64,000 nt of DNA from an uncultured Lachnospiraceae bacterium. GTDB lineage: Bacteria; Bacillota; Clostridia; Lachnospirales; Lachnospiraceae. The notes under the pieces were generated by a model, which saw nothing but the letters and a program-made list of their open reading frames with translations, did not search any database and had not been told where the DNA came from. Made by a program: the position numbers and the translations under genes. The stretch lies in NCBI GenBank assembly GCA_910586615.1, contig CAJUJP010000011.1:20816-84815 (forward strand). The letters are read 5' to 3'. Position 1 is the first letter of the stretch; the number at the start of each line of letters is the position of its first letter. Below, in pieces: positions 26,184 through 36,007 of the stretch.

Positions 26184-27854
26184 GTGTTATCAGTCATATT
26201 AAGCTGGGTTTACATTTTTCTGGTCTGCATGTTGGTGGGGACGGGCGCTTTAGGTTTTTTTAAAAAGAAGCAGTTTTCCCTGATCTATTATCTTGTGGCA
26301 GGCGTCATTGCAATAACTGTTTATGCAGAGTTTTTCAGCCTGTTTGGAAAGACAGGCGCCTGTGCTCATGGGATTCTTCTGGCCGGGGCGCTTGTGGCAG
26401 GCTTCATAAACAGAAACAGGCTGCGGCAGATCTGGCAGGAATACAGGGGTGTCCTGTTTTCCTGGGAGGGATTTTTTTACTGCTGTTTTGCCATTCTGAT
26501 TGCGTTTTTTACATCCCGGGGAGAATTTCATACGGACACGAATATTTACCATGCGGCGGCAATCAGGATCTATGAAGAGTATGGTCTTGTCAAGGGCATC
26601 GGCAATCTGCAGCTCCATTATGCATACAACAGTTCTTATCTGGCTTTTGCATCCATTTTCAGTTTCAAGTGGCTGATTGGGCAGTCTCTGCATACGACCA
26701 CCGGCTTTCTGGAAACGATTATGTGTCTGTATGCTTTTCACGGCCTGAGAGATTTCGTAAGACACAAAAATCATGTTGCGGATATGATGAGAGTTGGTAT
26801 ATTATTATACACACTGGTGAATGTGATCCGAAGTATGTCGCCTGCCACGGATTATGCGACGATGTATTTTGCTCTGTTTATTATGACTGCATGGTGCACA
26901 AACCTGTTTGAAGGTGAATCGGATCTCACTGAGTTCTCTCTGCTGTCCGTTGCGGCAGTCTTCACGGCCACTTTGAAATTTTCCTCCTGTCTGCTTATTC
27001 TCGTCGCGGTTTATCCGGCTGCCTGTCTGATCAGGGATAAAAAGTGGAAGGAGATCGGAGGGTATCTTTTCTGCGGCTGTATCATTTTATTTCCGTTTCT
27101 GGTGAGAAATTATTATATTTCAGGCTGGCTGCTCTATCCTTTTGACAAGATAGATCTTTTTCAGGTGGTCTGGAAGATTCCGAAAGAGTTCCTTGTGAAT
27201 GATGCTGACCAGATCAAGGTCTGGGGACGGTGTCTGTACGATGTGGCGAAAGTGGACATGCCGGTGCGGGAGTGGCTGCCGGTCTGGTGGGAGCATCAGT
27301 TCCGCTATGAAAAAATGTTTCTGGGGGCAGTGGTGCTGGGAGCGGTCCTGCAGATAATGATCCTGTTTATGAGGGTAATGAGACGGCAGAAACGAAAGCC
27401 CGGATATGCGGCGCTGCAGTTTGCCCTGTGGGCGAATATCGCGGAATGGTTTTTGCTGGCGCCTTTTATCAGGTACGGTCTCGCCTTCCTGCTGGCGGTG
27501 GTCATGATTGCGGTAGGGGAGTATCTGAGTGAGAGAAAAAGCGGCTTTTACAGTATTGCGGCGGGATGCCTGACATTTTGCATCATAGTTTCGGTGAGTC
27601 CCTATTGGGATCAGTATGTGACGGATGCGGGGGTTTTTGTCAAGCAGAGCCTGAAAGAGCCTTACTATATTATGCAGAAGGATTATGACCAAGGCAGTAT
27701 GGAAAGCTATGACATCAATGGAAATAAAGTTTATTTTTCCACAGGAGAAGAGGTCAACAGTTATCATGTTTTTCCGGGGACATGTTACAAACCCATGCTT
27801 GAGCGGAGCACGCTGATCGGGGACAAAATCGAGGACGGATTTCGGGCAAAGTAA
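26184..27854 (+). CDS. Polytopic membrane protein resembling LIC_10190-type GT-C proteins
   Basis: A 556-residue protein with about 11-13 membrane helices. After the first few helices it carries FHTDTNIYHAAAIRIYEEYG, GLVKGIGNLQLHYAYNSSY and related sequence, a pattern I know from the LIC_10190 family of GT-C-like membrane proteins, thought to act in surface glycan assembly. A hydrophilic C-terminal tail of about 70 residues follows the last helix. The start is GTG with AGGAGA at the right distance. It stands alone. An exact substrate cannot be given; a function in glycan transfer is inferred from the fold family only. Confidence 0.65.
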   Translation: MLSVILSWVYIFLVCMLVGTGALGFFKKKQFSLIYYLVAGVIAITVYAEFFSLFGKTGACAHGILLAGALVAGFINRNRLRQIWQEYRGVLFSWEGFFYCCFAILIAFFTSRGEFHTDTNIYHAAAIRIYEEYGLVKGIGNLQLHYAYNSSYLAFASIFSFKWLIGQSLHTTTGFLETIMCLYAFHGLRDFVRHKNHVADMMRVGILLYTLVNVIRSMSPATDYATMYFALFIMTAWCTNLFEGESDLTEFSLLSVAAVFTATLKFSSCLLILVAVYPAACLIRDKKWKEIGGYLFCGCIILFPFLVRNYYISGWLLYPFDKIDLFQVVWKIPKEFLVNDADQIKVWGRCLYDVAKVDMPVREWLPVWWEHQFRYEKMFLGAVVLGAVLQIMILFMRVMRRQKRKPGYAALQFALWANIAEWFLLAPFIRYGLAFLLAVVMIAVGEYLSERKSGFYSIAAGCLTFCIIVSVSPYWDQYVTDAGVFVKQSLKEPYYIMQKDYDQGSMESYDINGNKVYFSTGEEVNSYHVFPGTCYKPMLERSTLIGDKIEDGFRAK

Positions 27855-28018
27855 AATATGCAATTAATTTAAGTTTTTATCAAACGAATGCAAAATTGTC
27901 TATAGGTAACAATATAAAAAGAAAAAAATTAAGTTGATTTATAAAGATTTATACAATATAATTTAGAATAAAGTATAATAATTTAATCAATATTTAAAAA
28001 GAAAGGTAAGACAGCACA

Positions 28019-28981
28019 ATGAGTGGAATGGGAAAAGAGATACACTATAATAAACCATGGATTTTGCAAAGAGCAGACCCGTATATTTATAGACATAAGG
28101 ACGGAACATACTATTTCACTGCTTCTGTGCCGGAATATGACAAAATTGTACTACGAAAATCGGATACTCTGGCAGGACTGCAGGATGCGAAGGAAGAAGA
28201 AGTATGGCATAAGCATGAAGACGGGATCATGAGTTACCATGTATGGGCGCCGGAGCTTCATTATATTAACGGGGCATGGTATCTGTATTTTGCAGCGGGT
28301 GAGAAAGACCATATATGGGATATCCGGCCCTATGTTCTGGAATGTAAAGACGAAGACCCGATTACAGGCACTTGGGTGGAAAAAGGTAAAATGGGCTGTG
28401 TTCCGGAAGATGAGTTCTCATTCCGTGCCTTTTCACTGGATGGAACGGTATTTGAAAGCAATGGCAGACACTATTATGTGTGGGCGGAGAAGACCGGCGT
28501 GGGAAGACAGATTTCCAATCTGTATATCGCGGAAATGGAGACACCTTACCAGTTAAAGACCCAGCAGGTGCTTCTCACAACACCGGATTATGACTGGGAG
28601 CGGATCGGGTTCTGGGTGAACGAAGGCCCTGGTGTCCTTAAGAAAAACGGAAAGATCTTTCTGACATATTCTGCGTCGGATACCGGTATTGCTTACTGCA
28701 TGGGAATGCTGACGGCAGACGAAAATGCGGATCTGCTTGATCCGTTGTCCTGGAAAAAGGAAAGATATCCGGTACTTTCCTCCGATGCGTCCAGAGAAAT
28801 ATACGGTCCGGGACATAATAACTTTACCGTGGATGAAGAAGGAAATGACATACTGGTATTTCATGCCAGAACGGAAAAAGAAATCGTCGGCGATCCGTTA
28901 TATAATCCGAACCGCCATGCAATGCTTATGAAAATTAAATGGGACGAGCAGGGGCGGCCGGTGTTCAGTTTTGACAACTAA
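28019..28981 (+). CDS. Glycoside hydrolase family 43 protein (intracellular)
   Basis: A 320-residue five-bladed propeller enzyme without signal peptide. The three GH43 acidic residues are visible: base Asp in QRADPYIYRHKDGTYYF, the pKa-tuning Asp in FSLDGTVFES, and acid Glu in VNEGPGVLKKNGK. It most resembles intracellular GH43 alpha-L-arabinofuranosidases or beta-xylosidases acting on imported oligosaccharides. It starts the arabinan operon: a GH51 gene follows after 19 bases. GAAAGG lies upstream of the ATG. Exact linkage specificity cannot be read from the sequence. Confidence 0.9.
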   Translation: MSGMGKEIHYNKPWILQRADPYIYRHKDGTYYFTASVPEYDKIVLRKSDTLAGLQDAKEEEVWHKHEDGIMSYHVWAPELHYINGAWYLYFAAGEKDHIWDIRPYVLECKDEDPITGTWVEKGKMGCVPEDEFSFRAFSLDGTVFESNGRHYYVWAEKTGVGRQISNLYIAEMETPYQLKTQQVLLTTPDYDWERIGFWVNEGPGVLKKNGKIFLTYSASDTGIAYCMGMLTADENADLLDPLSWKKERYPVLSSDASREIYGPGHNNFTVDEEGNDILVFHARTEKEIVGDPLYNPNRHAMLMKIKWDEQGRPVFSFDN

Positions 28982-29000
28982 AAAGGAAGAGGGGATTACT

Positions 29001-30518
29001 ATGGCAACTTTGTATATTAATGAAAAAAAGAAAAAAGGGCATATCAACCCGGAAATTTACGGACACTTCTCGGAACATCTGGGAAGGTGCATCTATGAAG
29101 GGCTTTATGTGGGGGGAAATTCTGAGATTCCAAATGTAAACGGCATGAGGAAAGACGTGGTGGACGCCCTGAAAGAAATGCAGATCCCGGTACTGCGCTG
29201 GCCGGGCGGCTGTTTTGCGGACGAGTATCACTGGAAGGACGGTATCGGACCCAAGGCAGATAGAAAGAAGATGATCAATACGCACTGGGGCGGTGTGGTT
29301 GAGGACAACAGTTTCGGCACGCATGAATTTTTTGAACTGTGTGAACAGCTTGGATGCAAGACCTATGTCAATGGTAATGTGGGAAGCGGTACGGTGCAGG
29401 AGATGAGCGAATGGGTGGAATACTGTACCTTTGACGGTGTTTCCCCGATGGCGGATCTGCGGAGAGAAAACGGTCATGAGAAGCCGTGGAAGATCGACTA
29501 TTTCGGTGTGGGAAATGAGAACTGGGGCTGCGGCGGCAATATGACGCCGGAGTACTACGGGAATCTGTACAGAAGATATCAGACCTATGTGAGACAGTAC
29601 AACAACGATGCACCGATTCAGAAAATATGCTGTGGCGCAAATGCCGCGGACTACTTCTGGACAGAAGGCGTACTGAAGACTTGTACAACAGCGCCGGCTC
29701 CCGGTCCTGATGCAGACAGCCCCGGTTTTATGAACGGCCTGTCACTGCACTATTATGTACATCCGGGCGGATGGCAGAACAAAGGAAGCGCAACGGAATT
29801 TGACAGTAAGATCTGGTATCAGACACTCTGCAAGGCGATTTACATAGAGGAACTGATCAACCGGCATGGCGCTGTCATGGACCAGTATGATCCGAAGAAA
29901 AAAGTGGGTATGATCGTGGATGAGTGGGGCTGCTGGTTTGATGTGGAGCCGGGTACGAATCCGGGATTCTTATATCAGCAGAACACCATGAGAGATGCGC
30001 TGGTGGCAGGCGTCACGCTGGATATTTTCAATAAACATTGTGACCGTGTCAAGATGGCGTGCATTGCACAGATGGTCAATGTGCTGCAATCGGTGATTCT
30101 GACAGAAGGACCTAAGATGATCCTGACGCCTACCTATCATGTTTTCCATATGTACAGACATCATCAGGGTGCGGAACTGGTCGAAAGCCATGTGGAAGGC
30201 AATCAGAACATAGGTGAGGAAGAAGCGTATCAGGTGCCGCAGATCAGTGAATCGGTATCTGTCGGCGGGGACGGTACAGTGAACGTGACGGTTAACAATT
30301 TGTCTGTGACGGAGGCTGCTTCTCTTGAGTTGTCTTTTGCGGAACTTGAGCCTGCCTGCGTGGAAGCAATGATCCTGACGGGCGAGATGTGCGCATATAA
30401 TACTTTTGAGGAACCGGAGAATGTAAAAGAGGCGGTATTCCATGATTTTAAGATTGATGGAAGAAAAGTAAGCTTTACGATACCGGCATGCAGCGTGATC
30501 AGTTTCCGTGTGAAGTGA
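29001..30518 (+). CDS. abfA: Alpha-L-arabinofuranosidase, glycoside hydrolase family 51
   Basis: A 505-residue intracellular enzyme with GH51 landmarks: INPEIYGHFSEHLGRCIYEG at the start and VLRWPGGCFADEYHW. The acid/base glutamate is in GVGNENWGCGG (Glu173) and the nucleophile in MIVDEWGCWFD (Glu308). It removes terminal L-arabinofuranose from arabinan or arabinoxylan fragments. The start at 29001 has AAGAGGGG upstream; ten more codons are open before it. The C-terminal beta domain is complete. The next gene overlaps its end by 31 bases. Confidence 0.95.
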   Translation: MATLYINEKKKKGHINPEIYGHFSEHLGRCIYEGLYVGGNSEIPNVNGMRKDVVDALKEMQIPVLRWPGGCFADEYHWKDGIGPKADRKKMINTHWGGVVEDNSFGTHEFFELCEQLGCKTYVNGNVGSGTVQEMSEWVEYCTFDGVSPMADLRRENGHEKPWKIDYFGVGNENWGCGGNMTPEYYGNLYRRYQTYVRQYNNDAPIQKICCGANAADYFWTEGVLKTCTTAPAPGPDADSPGFMNGLSLHYYVHPGGWQNKGSATEFDSKIWYQTLCKAIYIEELINRHGAVMDQYDPKKKVGMIVDEWGCWFDVEPGTNPGFLYQQNTMRDALVAGVTLDIFNKHCDRVKMACIAQMVNVLQSVILTEGPKMILTPTYHVFHMYRHHQGAELVESHVEGNQNIGEEEAYQVPQISESVSVGGDGTVNVTVNNLSVTEAASLELSFAELEPACVEAMILTGEMCAYNTFEEPENVKEAVFHDFKIDGRKVSFTIPACSVISFRVK

Positions 30519-30814
30519 GTGTGAGAGAAGAACAGATCGGTGCGAAGCGGATTTGCAGAAAATGTCTGACGGCGGATATGGATGAGAAGGCATATTTTGA
30601 AAGTCTGCATACATATATCGAGAATCTGGATGCCGATCTCAAGGTAAAACAGGATATCTATGAAAAAAGACTTGCCGTCTGCAAAGAGTGTGATCTGCTG
30701 GCAGACGGCATGTGCAGGGCATGCGGCTGTTTTGTGGAATTGCGTGCAGTCGTTTGGAAGAACTCCTGTCCATATGATAAATGGACGGCGGAAAAGGGCA
30801 CGGCGGAGCGATGA
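30488..30814 (+). CDS. DUF6171 family zinc-binding small protein
   Basis: A 108-residue protein with four well-spaced CxxC-type cysteine pairs (ICRKCL, VCKECDLL, MCRACGC) and a final CPYDKW. This is the pattern of the DUF6171 family, widespread in Lachnospiraceae and of unknown function. It probably binds zinc. The reading frame begins inside the end of the GH51 gene and overlaps the next gene by four bases (ATGA). Its own start is uncertain: ATG at 30488 or GTG at 30515. It is probably translated by coupling. Confidence 0.75.
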   Translation: MQRDQFPCEVSVREEQIGAKRICRKCLTADMDEKAYFESLHTYIENLDADLKVKQDIYEKRLAVCKECDLLADGMCRACGCFVELRAVVWKNSCPYDKWTAEKGTAER

Positions 30815-32766
30815 TGGAAAACAGTGTTTATGACTATTTAACCGGTTTGTACAATCGAAAAGGCCTTTACGAGAAATATGACGAGATGTCAGGCCAAGAC
30901 AACATTCATTTCATGTTTCTTGATCTGGATAATTTTAAGACTGTCAATGATGTATACGGACATAAATCGGGCGATGAGCTTTTGATCTCCACAGGCCGCC
31001 TTCTGAAAAAATGCGTGCCTGAAGCCACTGCAGTACGGCTTGGCGGGGATGAGTTTGTGCTGATGCTTTTCGGTGAGAAAACAAGAGAAGAGTTGACCAG
31101 CGCAGCAGAACAGATCTTGTCAGAGATGCGTAAAAAAGGAAAAGAGATGGACTTTTTTACGGTCGTATCCATGAGCATCGGGATTGTCTGGAATGCTTCC
31201 CGCGATACGGGCTTAGAGCAGCTTCTGAACCAGAGTGACGCGGCGATGTACGAGGCAAAGCAAAACGGAAAAAGCTGCTATATGGTCTACAACGATCTGG
31301 AAAAGAAATTTCTTCTGGAAAAAGAGATGGAAGAGAATGCGCAGCAGGCGTTAAAAGAAGGACAGTTTGAAGTTTGTTACCGGCCGGTGTTTCATATGCT
31401 CAGTTCTAAAATAGAGCAGTCCCAGGCTTGTGTGATCTGGCGGAAAGATGCGGAGACCGTCTGGAAAACGGAAGAGTTCAGACCGTTGTTTGAGCGGAAC
31501 AGCTTCAGCAAAGAACTGGATCTGTATGTATTTGAGACTGTGTGCCGGGATTTGCAGAGATTTCATCAGGAAGGAAGGCTGCATGAGAAGATCAGCGTGC
31601 AGCTGTCCAGACAGTTATTCTGGGATGAAGGCTTGGGACAGCGGTTGCTGGAAATGATGGACCGGTACGGCGCGAAGCTGGAAGAAATAGAGCTGGCATT
31701 GGATGAAAAGGCAATTTCTTCCAGAGGTATAGACAAACTGCTCGTCTCTATGAACAGGCTGAAAAGTTATGGTTTTTCGCTTGCACTGATCCACTTCGGA
31801 GAGGATTTTTCCAGTTTTCGTTATCTGAGGAATCTTCCGGTGGACAGTCTTAAATTCGAAGAGGCGTATATCAAAGAGAACATGCAGAACAAAAAAGGAA
31901 GGCAGATCATCAAAACAGTCATCAGACTGGGGAAAGATTTGAAACTTTTACTTGTGGCGCAGGGAATCGTGGATAAGGAAGAGGTAATTTTCCTGAGCAG
32001 CTGCGGATGTGATGCGGCAACGGGTGATTTCTATTCCGGGCAGATGCCTCTGGAAGAGTATCTGGATTATACGGAGGGACAGACTGCTAAGGGTGAAAAC
32101 AGAAGAACGTTTCGTTTTACAGATGGACTGACCGACGAGGAAGGCGATATGTGCGGTGAGATCTGGGGACAGGGAGTGGAGTTTGTTTCCGGTATCAGTG
32201 ACATCTGGGGCGGCGTTTATTTTCCGGGCGGAGAGAGCGGACAGAATCTGATCTGCCTGCCGGGCAGTCTGTTTCCCGGCAACAGCTATACGCTGACCTT
32301 ATGGATCAAGCCGGAAGAAGGCCATGAATGGACGAGTGTCATCTATATGCGTTATCTGGACGGGTTCGCGTCTCTGGTGCCTTATCTGGGTGACGGATTG
32401 AGTATATACCGCATCAGCGAGGATATTGACATGGCAAACGGATGGCACGATACCTTCTGCCGTGCCGCGGCGCTTCATAAATGGTGTTTTATTGCCGTGA
32501 CTTACGATTCTTTCAGTGAATCGGTCTGCTATTATATTAACGGCAGGAAAGCAGGATACCGGGTTGATGTACCGACAATGCTGTCCTGCCGCCAGGTGCT
32601 TCTGGGAGGAGATCCCTTTCAGAAATCCTATACAGGCTGTGTATCGGCTCTGACAGTCTATGACTGTGTGAAAACAAGTGAAGAAATACAGGAGCTTTAC
32701 AGTGCATTTTTGGAGGAGCCGGGGTTCTGCGGCGGCAGAGAAAGCTTCTGGATGGAAGTCAATTAG
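30811..32766 (+). CDS. GGDEF / degenerate EAL / LamG-like three-domain protein
   Basis: A 651-residue protein without signal peptide or membrane segment. Residues about 5-165 form a GGDEF domain with intact RLGGDEF (78-82) and the metal-binding FLDLDNFK, so it may make cyclic di-GMP. Residues about 175-425 follow the EAL fold, but the metal residues are lost: the EAL position reads QACVIW, the DDFG position reads IHFG, and the final AEG reads AQG. Residues about 450-640 look like a LamG/concanavalin A-like sandwich (TLTLWIKPEEG, WCFIAVTYD, YINGRKAGYRV). That domain normally binds carbohydrate outside cells. The gene overlaps the DUF6171 gene by ATGA and is in the arabinan operon, suggesting a sugar-linked cyclic di-GMP switch (inference). 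Confidence 0.85.
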   Translation: MMENSVYDYLTGLYNRKGLYEKYDEMSGQDNIHFMFLDLDNFKTVNDVYGHKSGDELLISTGRLLKKCVPEATAVRLGGDEFVLMLFGEKTREELTSAAEQILSEMRKKGKEMDFFTVVSMSIGIVWNASRDTGLEQLLNQSDAAMYEAKQNGKSCYMVYNDLEKKFLLEKEMEENAQQALKEGQFEVCYRPVFHMLSSKIEQSQACVIWRKDAETVWKTEEFRPLFERNSFSKELDLYVFETVCRDLQRFHQEGRLHEKISVQLSRQLFWDEGLGQRLLEMMDRYGAKLEEIELALDEKAISSRGIDKLLVSMNRLKSYGFSLALIHFGEDFSSFRYLRNLPVDSLKFEEAYIKENMQNKKGRQIIKTVIRLGKDLKLLLVAQGIVDKEEVIFLSSCGCDAATGDFYSGQMPLEEYLDYTEGQTAKGENRRTFRFTDGLTDEEGDMCGEIWGQGVEFVSGISDIWGGVYFPGGESGQNLICLPGSLFPGNSYTLTLWIKPEEGHEWTSVIYMRYLDGFASLVPYLGDGLSIYRISEDIDMANGWHDTFCRAAALHKWCFIAVTYDSFSESVCYYINGRKAGYRVDVPTMLSCRQVLLGGDPFQKSYTGCVSALTVYDCVKTSEEIQELYSAFLEEPGFCGGRESFWMEVN

Positions 32767-34072
32767 GCCGTTTTTTGTACCAGGTGCAGATGCCTTTGTT
32801 TGATAATCCCGACAACATTAAAGTGGGACGATCCAGTTCCCTGTCCCATGCCGGAGAGGCGGTAACGGACTCCGTTGTATTACCGTATTGAATGGTGAGC
32901 GTATGATTTCCGGTCATTTTCCAGGAACCGATCACAGAACAGCACTCCATGCGGCCGTTTTCCATAAGGCGCATGGGGTGTGCGCACATAATACCCTGGG
33001 GAACAGAAGGGGTCAGAGAGATTCGTTCAAAGTGACCGATCATGTCTTCTGCATCCAGCTTTTGAAGTGTTTCGCCGGCATAAGGCTGTGCCGCGGCGAT
33101 CAGCCATTCATCGGGAGTCAGATAGAGCCTGCGGATCTGCATGGTGGAAGGCTCATGCTCCTCTTTAAAATTCATTTCTCTGATATGGGATACCAGAAAC
33201 ATCCCGTCATCATCCTGCAAAACAGAATTGTGTCCCGGAGCCATGTACGGCATCCCGTCAAACCAGCGGTATCCACAGGAAATCATAAGGCCCACAGTGT
33301 TATCGTCATCATGCAGATCTGTCAGCTCACGTCCGTGATAATCATAAAAAGGTCCGGTAATGTGCCGGCTTCTCCCGATTCGGATATTATAATCACTTTT
33401 CAAAGAACCATAGGATACAAAAAGATAGTAATAATCTGTCTCAGGCAGGTAGATCATATAGGGACCTTCGAGGGAACAGTCTGTCCAGGAAGGGCGCCTT
33501 GCCAGACAGGTCCCGATTCCGTCTTCGGCGGCAAGCCCTGTGGACTTGTCCAGAAGAAGAATGTGGCAGCCGCCCCAGAAGGAGCCGTACAGCAGATATT
33601 GCTCTCCGGTGCGTGCATCCTCGATGATGTTGGCATCAATCCCGTTCACGGGCAGCGCATCGCTTGTCTTTAGAACGCATCCTCTGGGAAGAAAAGGGCC
33701 TTCGGGTGAGTCGGAGACTGCCAGGAAGATACAGGACTGTCTGACGCCCCAGGAGGAATTGGAACAATACAGGCGGTACTCGGAACCGACTTTTACGATA
33801 TCCGGCGCCCAGATGTCGTGGCTTTTCGTCCAGGCAGCAGATTCTTCGGGCGGATCGTTTACGACTTTGCCCAGAGTTTCCCAGTGAAGCAGGTCCTTGG
33901 AGCGCCTGCACAGCGCACCTGTACTGTAGATATAGTAGTTCCGGTTGTCTGGATCGCGGAAGACGGCCGGGTCATGGGTCATCCACAGCCCCGGAAGCTG
34001 GCGGTCTTGTGTGATATGTTCCGGCTTAGGCGGTTCTACGGGTGGTTTTTGCGGGTAAATGATATGTGACAT
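32759..34072 (-). CDS. GH43 family endo-arabinanase-like protein (intracellular)
   Basis: A 437-residue protein with a GH43 propeller (about 30-325): base Asp in MTHDPAVFRD, IWAPDIVKV, Asp in GIDANIIED and acid Glu in SLEGPYMIYL. A C-terminal beta domain of about 100 residues follows, as seen in arabinan endo-1,5-alpha-L-arabinosidases. There is no signal peptide, in contrast to the homologous lipoprotein next door. It is divergent from that lipoprotein gene, with about 180 AT-rich bases between, and overlaps the convergent GGDEF gene by eight bases. It likely trims arabino-oligosaccharides in the cytoplasm. Confidence 0.9.
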   Translation of the reverse strand: MSHIIYPQKPPVEPPKPEHITQDRQLPGLWMTHDPAVFRDPDNRNYYIYSTGALCRRSKDLLHWETLGKVVNDPPEESAAWTKSHDIWAPDIVKVGSEYRLYCSNSSWGVRQSCIFLAVSDSPEGPFLPRGCVLKTSDALPVNGIDANIIEDARTGEQYLLYGSFWGGCHILLLDKSTGLAAEDGIGTCLARRPSWTDCSLEGPYMIYLPETDYYYLFVSYGSLKSDYNIRIGRSRHITGPFYDYHGRELTDLHDDDNTVGLMISCGYRWFDGMPYMAPGHNSVLQDDDGMFLVSHIREMNFKEEHEPSTMQIRRLYLTPDEWLIAAAQPYAGETLQKLDAEDMIGHFERISLTPSVPQGIMCAHPMRLMENGRMECCSVIGSWKMTGNHTLTIQYGNTTESVTASPAWDRELDRPTLMLSGLSNKGICTWYKKRPN

Positions 34073-34251
34073 TTTTTTCCTCCTGTTAAATGGTGTTTAT
34101 TATTTTATGTAATTATAAATTAGAGTGGAGAAATTATCAATTATTATAGTGAAAACTTCTAAAATATCCCCTTTTGCTTGCAATTATTAAGCAAAATGTA
34201 TACAATATTTATATATATCAAAAATAATTTATCTTTGTATGGAGGCACAAA

Positions 34252-35760
34252 ATGAAAAGAAAAAATCTCTTATTGTGGGGGCTCGTGTTCGCTGCCTTTT
34301 CAACAGTTTTTACGGGATGCGGCAAACTTCAGGGAAAAGATGCTTCGCAGATAGAACAGGGCAATGTTGTGGCGGGAGTGTCCGTGCATGATCCTTCTAT
34401 TGTAAAGGCGGATGGAAACTATTATATCTTCGGTTCCCATATGGAGGCGGCAAAGAGCAGTGACCTGCAGGCGTGGGAATCTTTTGCCAGCGGTGTGAAC
34501 GGAGCGAATCCTCTGTTTGACAACCTTTTTGATGATGAGATGAAAGCCTTCGCCTATGTGGGGGATTATGTGGATGGCGGATACGCCGTATGGGCGCCGG
34601 ATGTGATCTATAATGAGGTCATGGGGAAATGGGTGATGTATTTTTCCACGAGCCATGACTGGCGCACTTCCAATATATGTTTTGCAACTGCAGATGCTAT
34701 TGAAGGGCCTTACAGCTATGTGGACACGCTCCTTTATTCCGGATTTACTTCCATGACTGCGGATCAGACCAACTTGAAGGAAATTATGGGTGAGGATGTC
34801 AAGGTGACGGATTATCTGCAGTCTGCGGAATATAATCATCTGAATTATCCGAACTGTATCGACCCCACAATTTTTTATGATGAAGAGGGAACGATGTGGA
34901 TGGTTTACGGTTCCTGGTCAGGCGGAATCTGGCTTTTACAGATCGATGAACAGACAGGCTATCCGATTCACCCCGAGACCAACGAGGAAACGCATACGGA
35001 CCGTTATTATGGACAGTATCTGATCGGCGGCCTGCATAATTCCTGTGAAGGACCATACATATTCCTGGATGAGGAGACCGGGTATTATTATCTGCTTGTT
35101 TCCTACGGCGGGCTTACCAGGGAAGGCGGCTATCAGATCCGGTGTTTCCGATCGGAAAAGGTGGACGGACCCTATGTGGATGCATCGGGCAGCACCTTTG
35201 GCTATACGGCGGACCATTCGGGCGTGGGCGTGAAGATGATGGGCAATTACAATCTGCCGAGTTTAAAGACCGCCTATATGGCGCCGGGACACTGCTCTGC
35301 ACTGATCGACGAGGACGGCAGACGGTATCTGGTTTATCACCAGCGTTTCGATAACGGTTCGGAATACCATGAGCCGCGGGTACATCAGATGTTTCTGAAT
35401 CAGGAGGGATGGCTTGTTGCCGCACCTTTTGCAACCAACGGTGAAAACCTGAAGGAAGGCGGATATACGGCGAAGGAAGTGGAAGGAAAATGGTATATCC
35501 TGAGTCATGGAACGGATATCGGCGCAGAGATCCACGAAGGCACGGAAGTGACGTTTAAAGGAGGCACGCTGTCGGGCAATGAAACATTCACGGGCAGCTA
35601 TGAACTGGAAGAAGGGAGCTGCTACATGCGCCTCGTGCAAGGTGATGTCACATACAGCGGCGTTGTTCTGGATATGACAGACGAAGCAGGAAATGCAGTC
35701 AGGTGCTTCATGGGAGCAGGTGGAAACAATGAAACCGTGTGGGCGGTTATGTATCTGTGA
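34252..35760 (+). CDS. Secreted GH43 lipoprotein, probable endo-arabinanase
   Basis: A 502-residue protein with a lipoprotein signal (VFTGCGK, Cys23), then a GH43 domain with VHDPSIVKADGNYYIF (base Asp), VWAPDVIYN, NCIDPTIFYDE and SCEGPYIFLD (acid Glu). The HCSALID segment with its metal-binding histidine known from endo-arabinanases is present. A C-terminal beta domain (about 400-500) follows. It is anchored on the outer face of the membrane, where it would cut arabinan backbones to oligosaccharides for the ABC importer encoded next. GGAGGC precedes the start. Confidence 0.92.
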   Translation: MKRKNLLLWGLVFAAFSTVFTGCGKLQGKDASQIEQGNVVAGVSVHDPSIVKADGNYYIFGSHMEAAKSSDLQAWESFASGVNGANPLFDNLFDDEMKAFAYVGDYVDGGYAVWAPDVIYNEVMGKWVMYFSTSHDWRTSNICFATADAIEGPYSYVDTLLYSGFTSMTADQTNLKEIMGEDVKVTDYLQSAEYNHLNYPNCIDPTIFYDEEGTMWMVYGSWSGGIWLLQIDEQTGYPIHPETNEETHTDRYYGQYLIGGLHNSCEGPYIFLDEETGYYYLLVSYGGLTREGGYQIRCFRSEKVDGPYVDASGSTFGYTADHSGVGVKMMGNYNLPSLKTAYMAPGHCSALIDEDGRRYLVYHQRFDNGSEYHEPRVHQMFLNQEGWLVAAPFATNGENLKEGGYTAKEVEGKWYILSHGTDIGAEIHEGTEVTFKGGTLSGNETFTGSYELEEGSCYMRLVQGDVTYSGVVLDMTDEAGNAVRCFMGAGGNNETVWAVMYL

Positions 35761-36007
35761 CACGCAATTATTTTAGAAATTTTAATAAAAATAAAAATAC
35801 TTTAAATAATATTAAAATATATATTGACAAGATAATATACATATTGTACTATGTGTATAACGGATCAGATAAAAACAGATAGAATTATACATAGTGCACA
35901 AAAACGAAAAACGTCTTTGTGAAAAAAAGCCGGCAAAAAGATTTGTATAGTGATTCTGCAAAAATCTGTACAAAAAGAAGTATAATAATTTAATAAGGAG
36001 GATTAAT

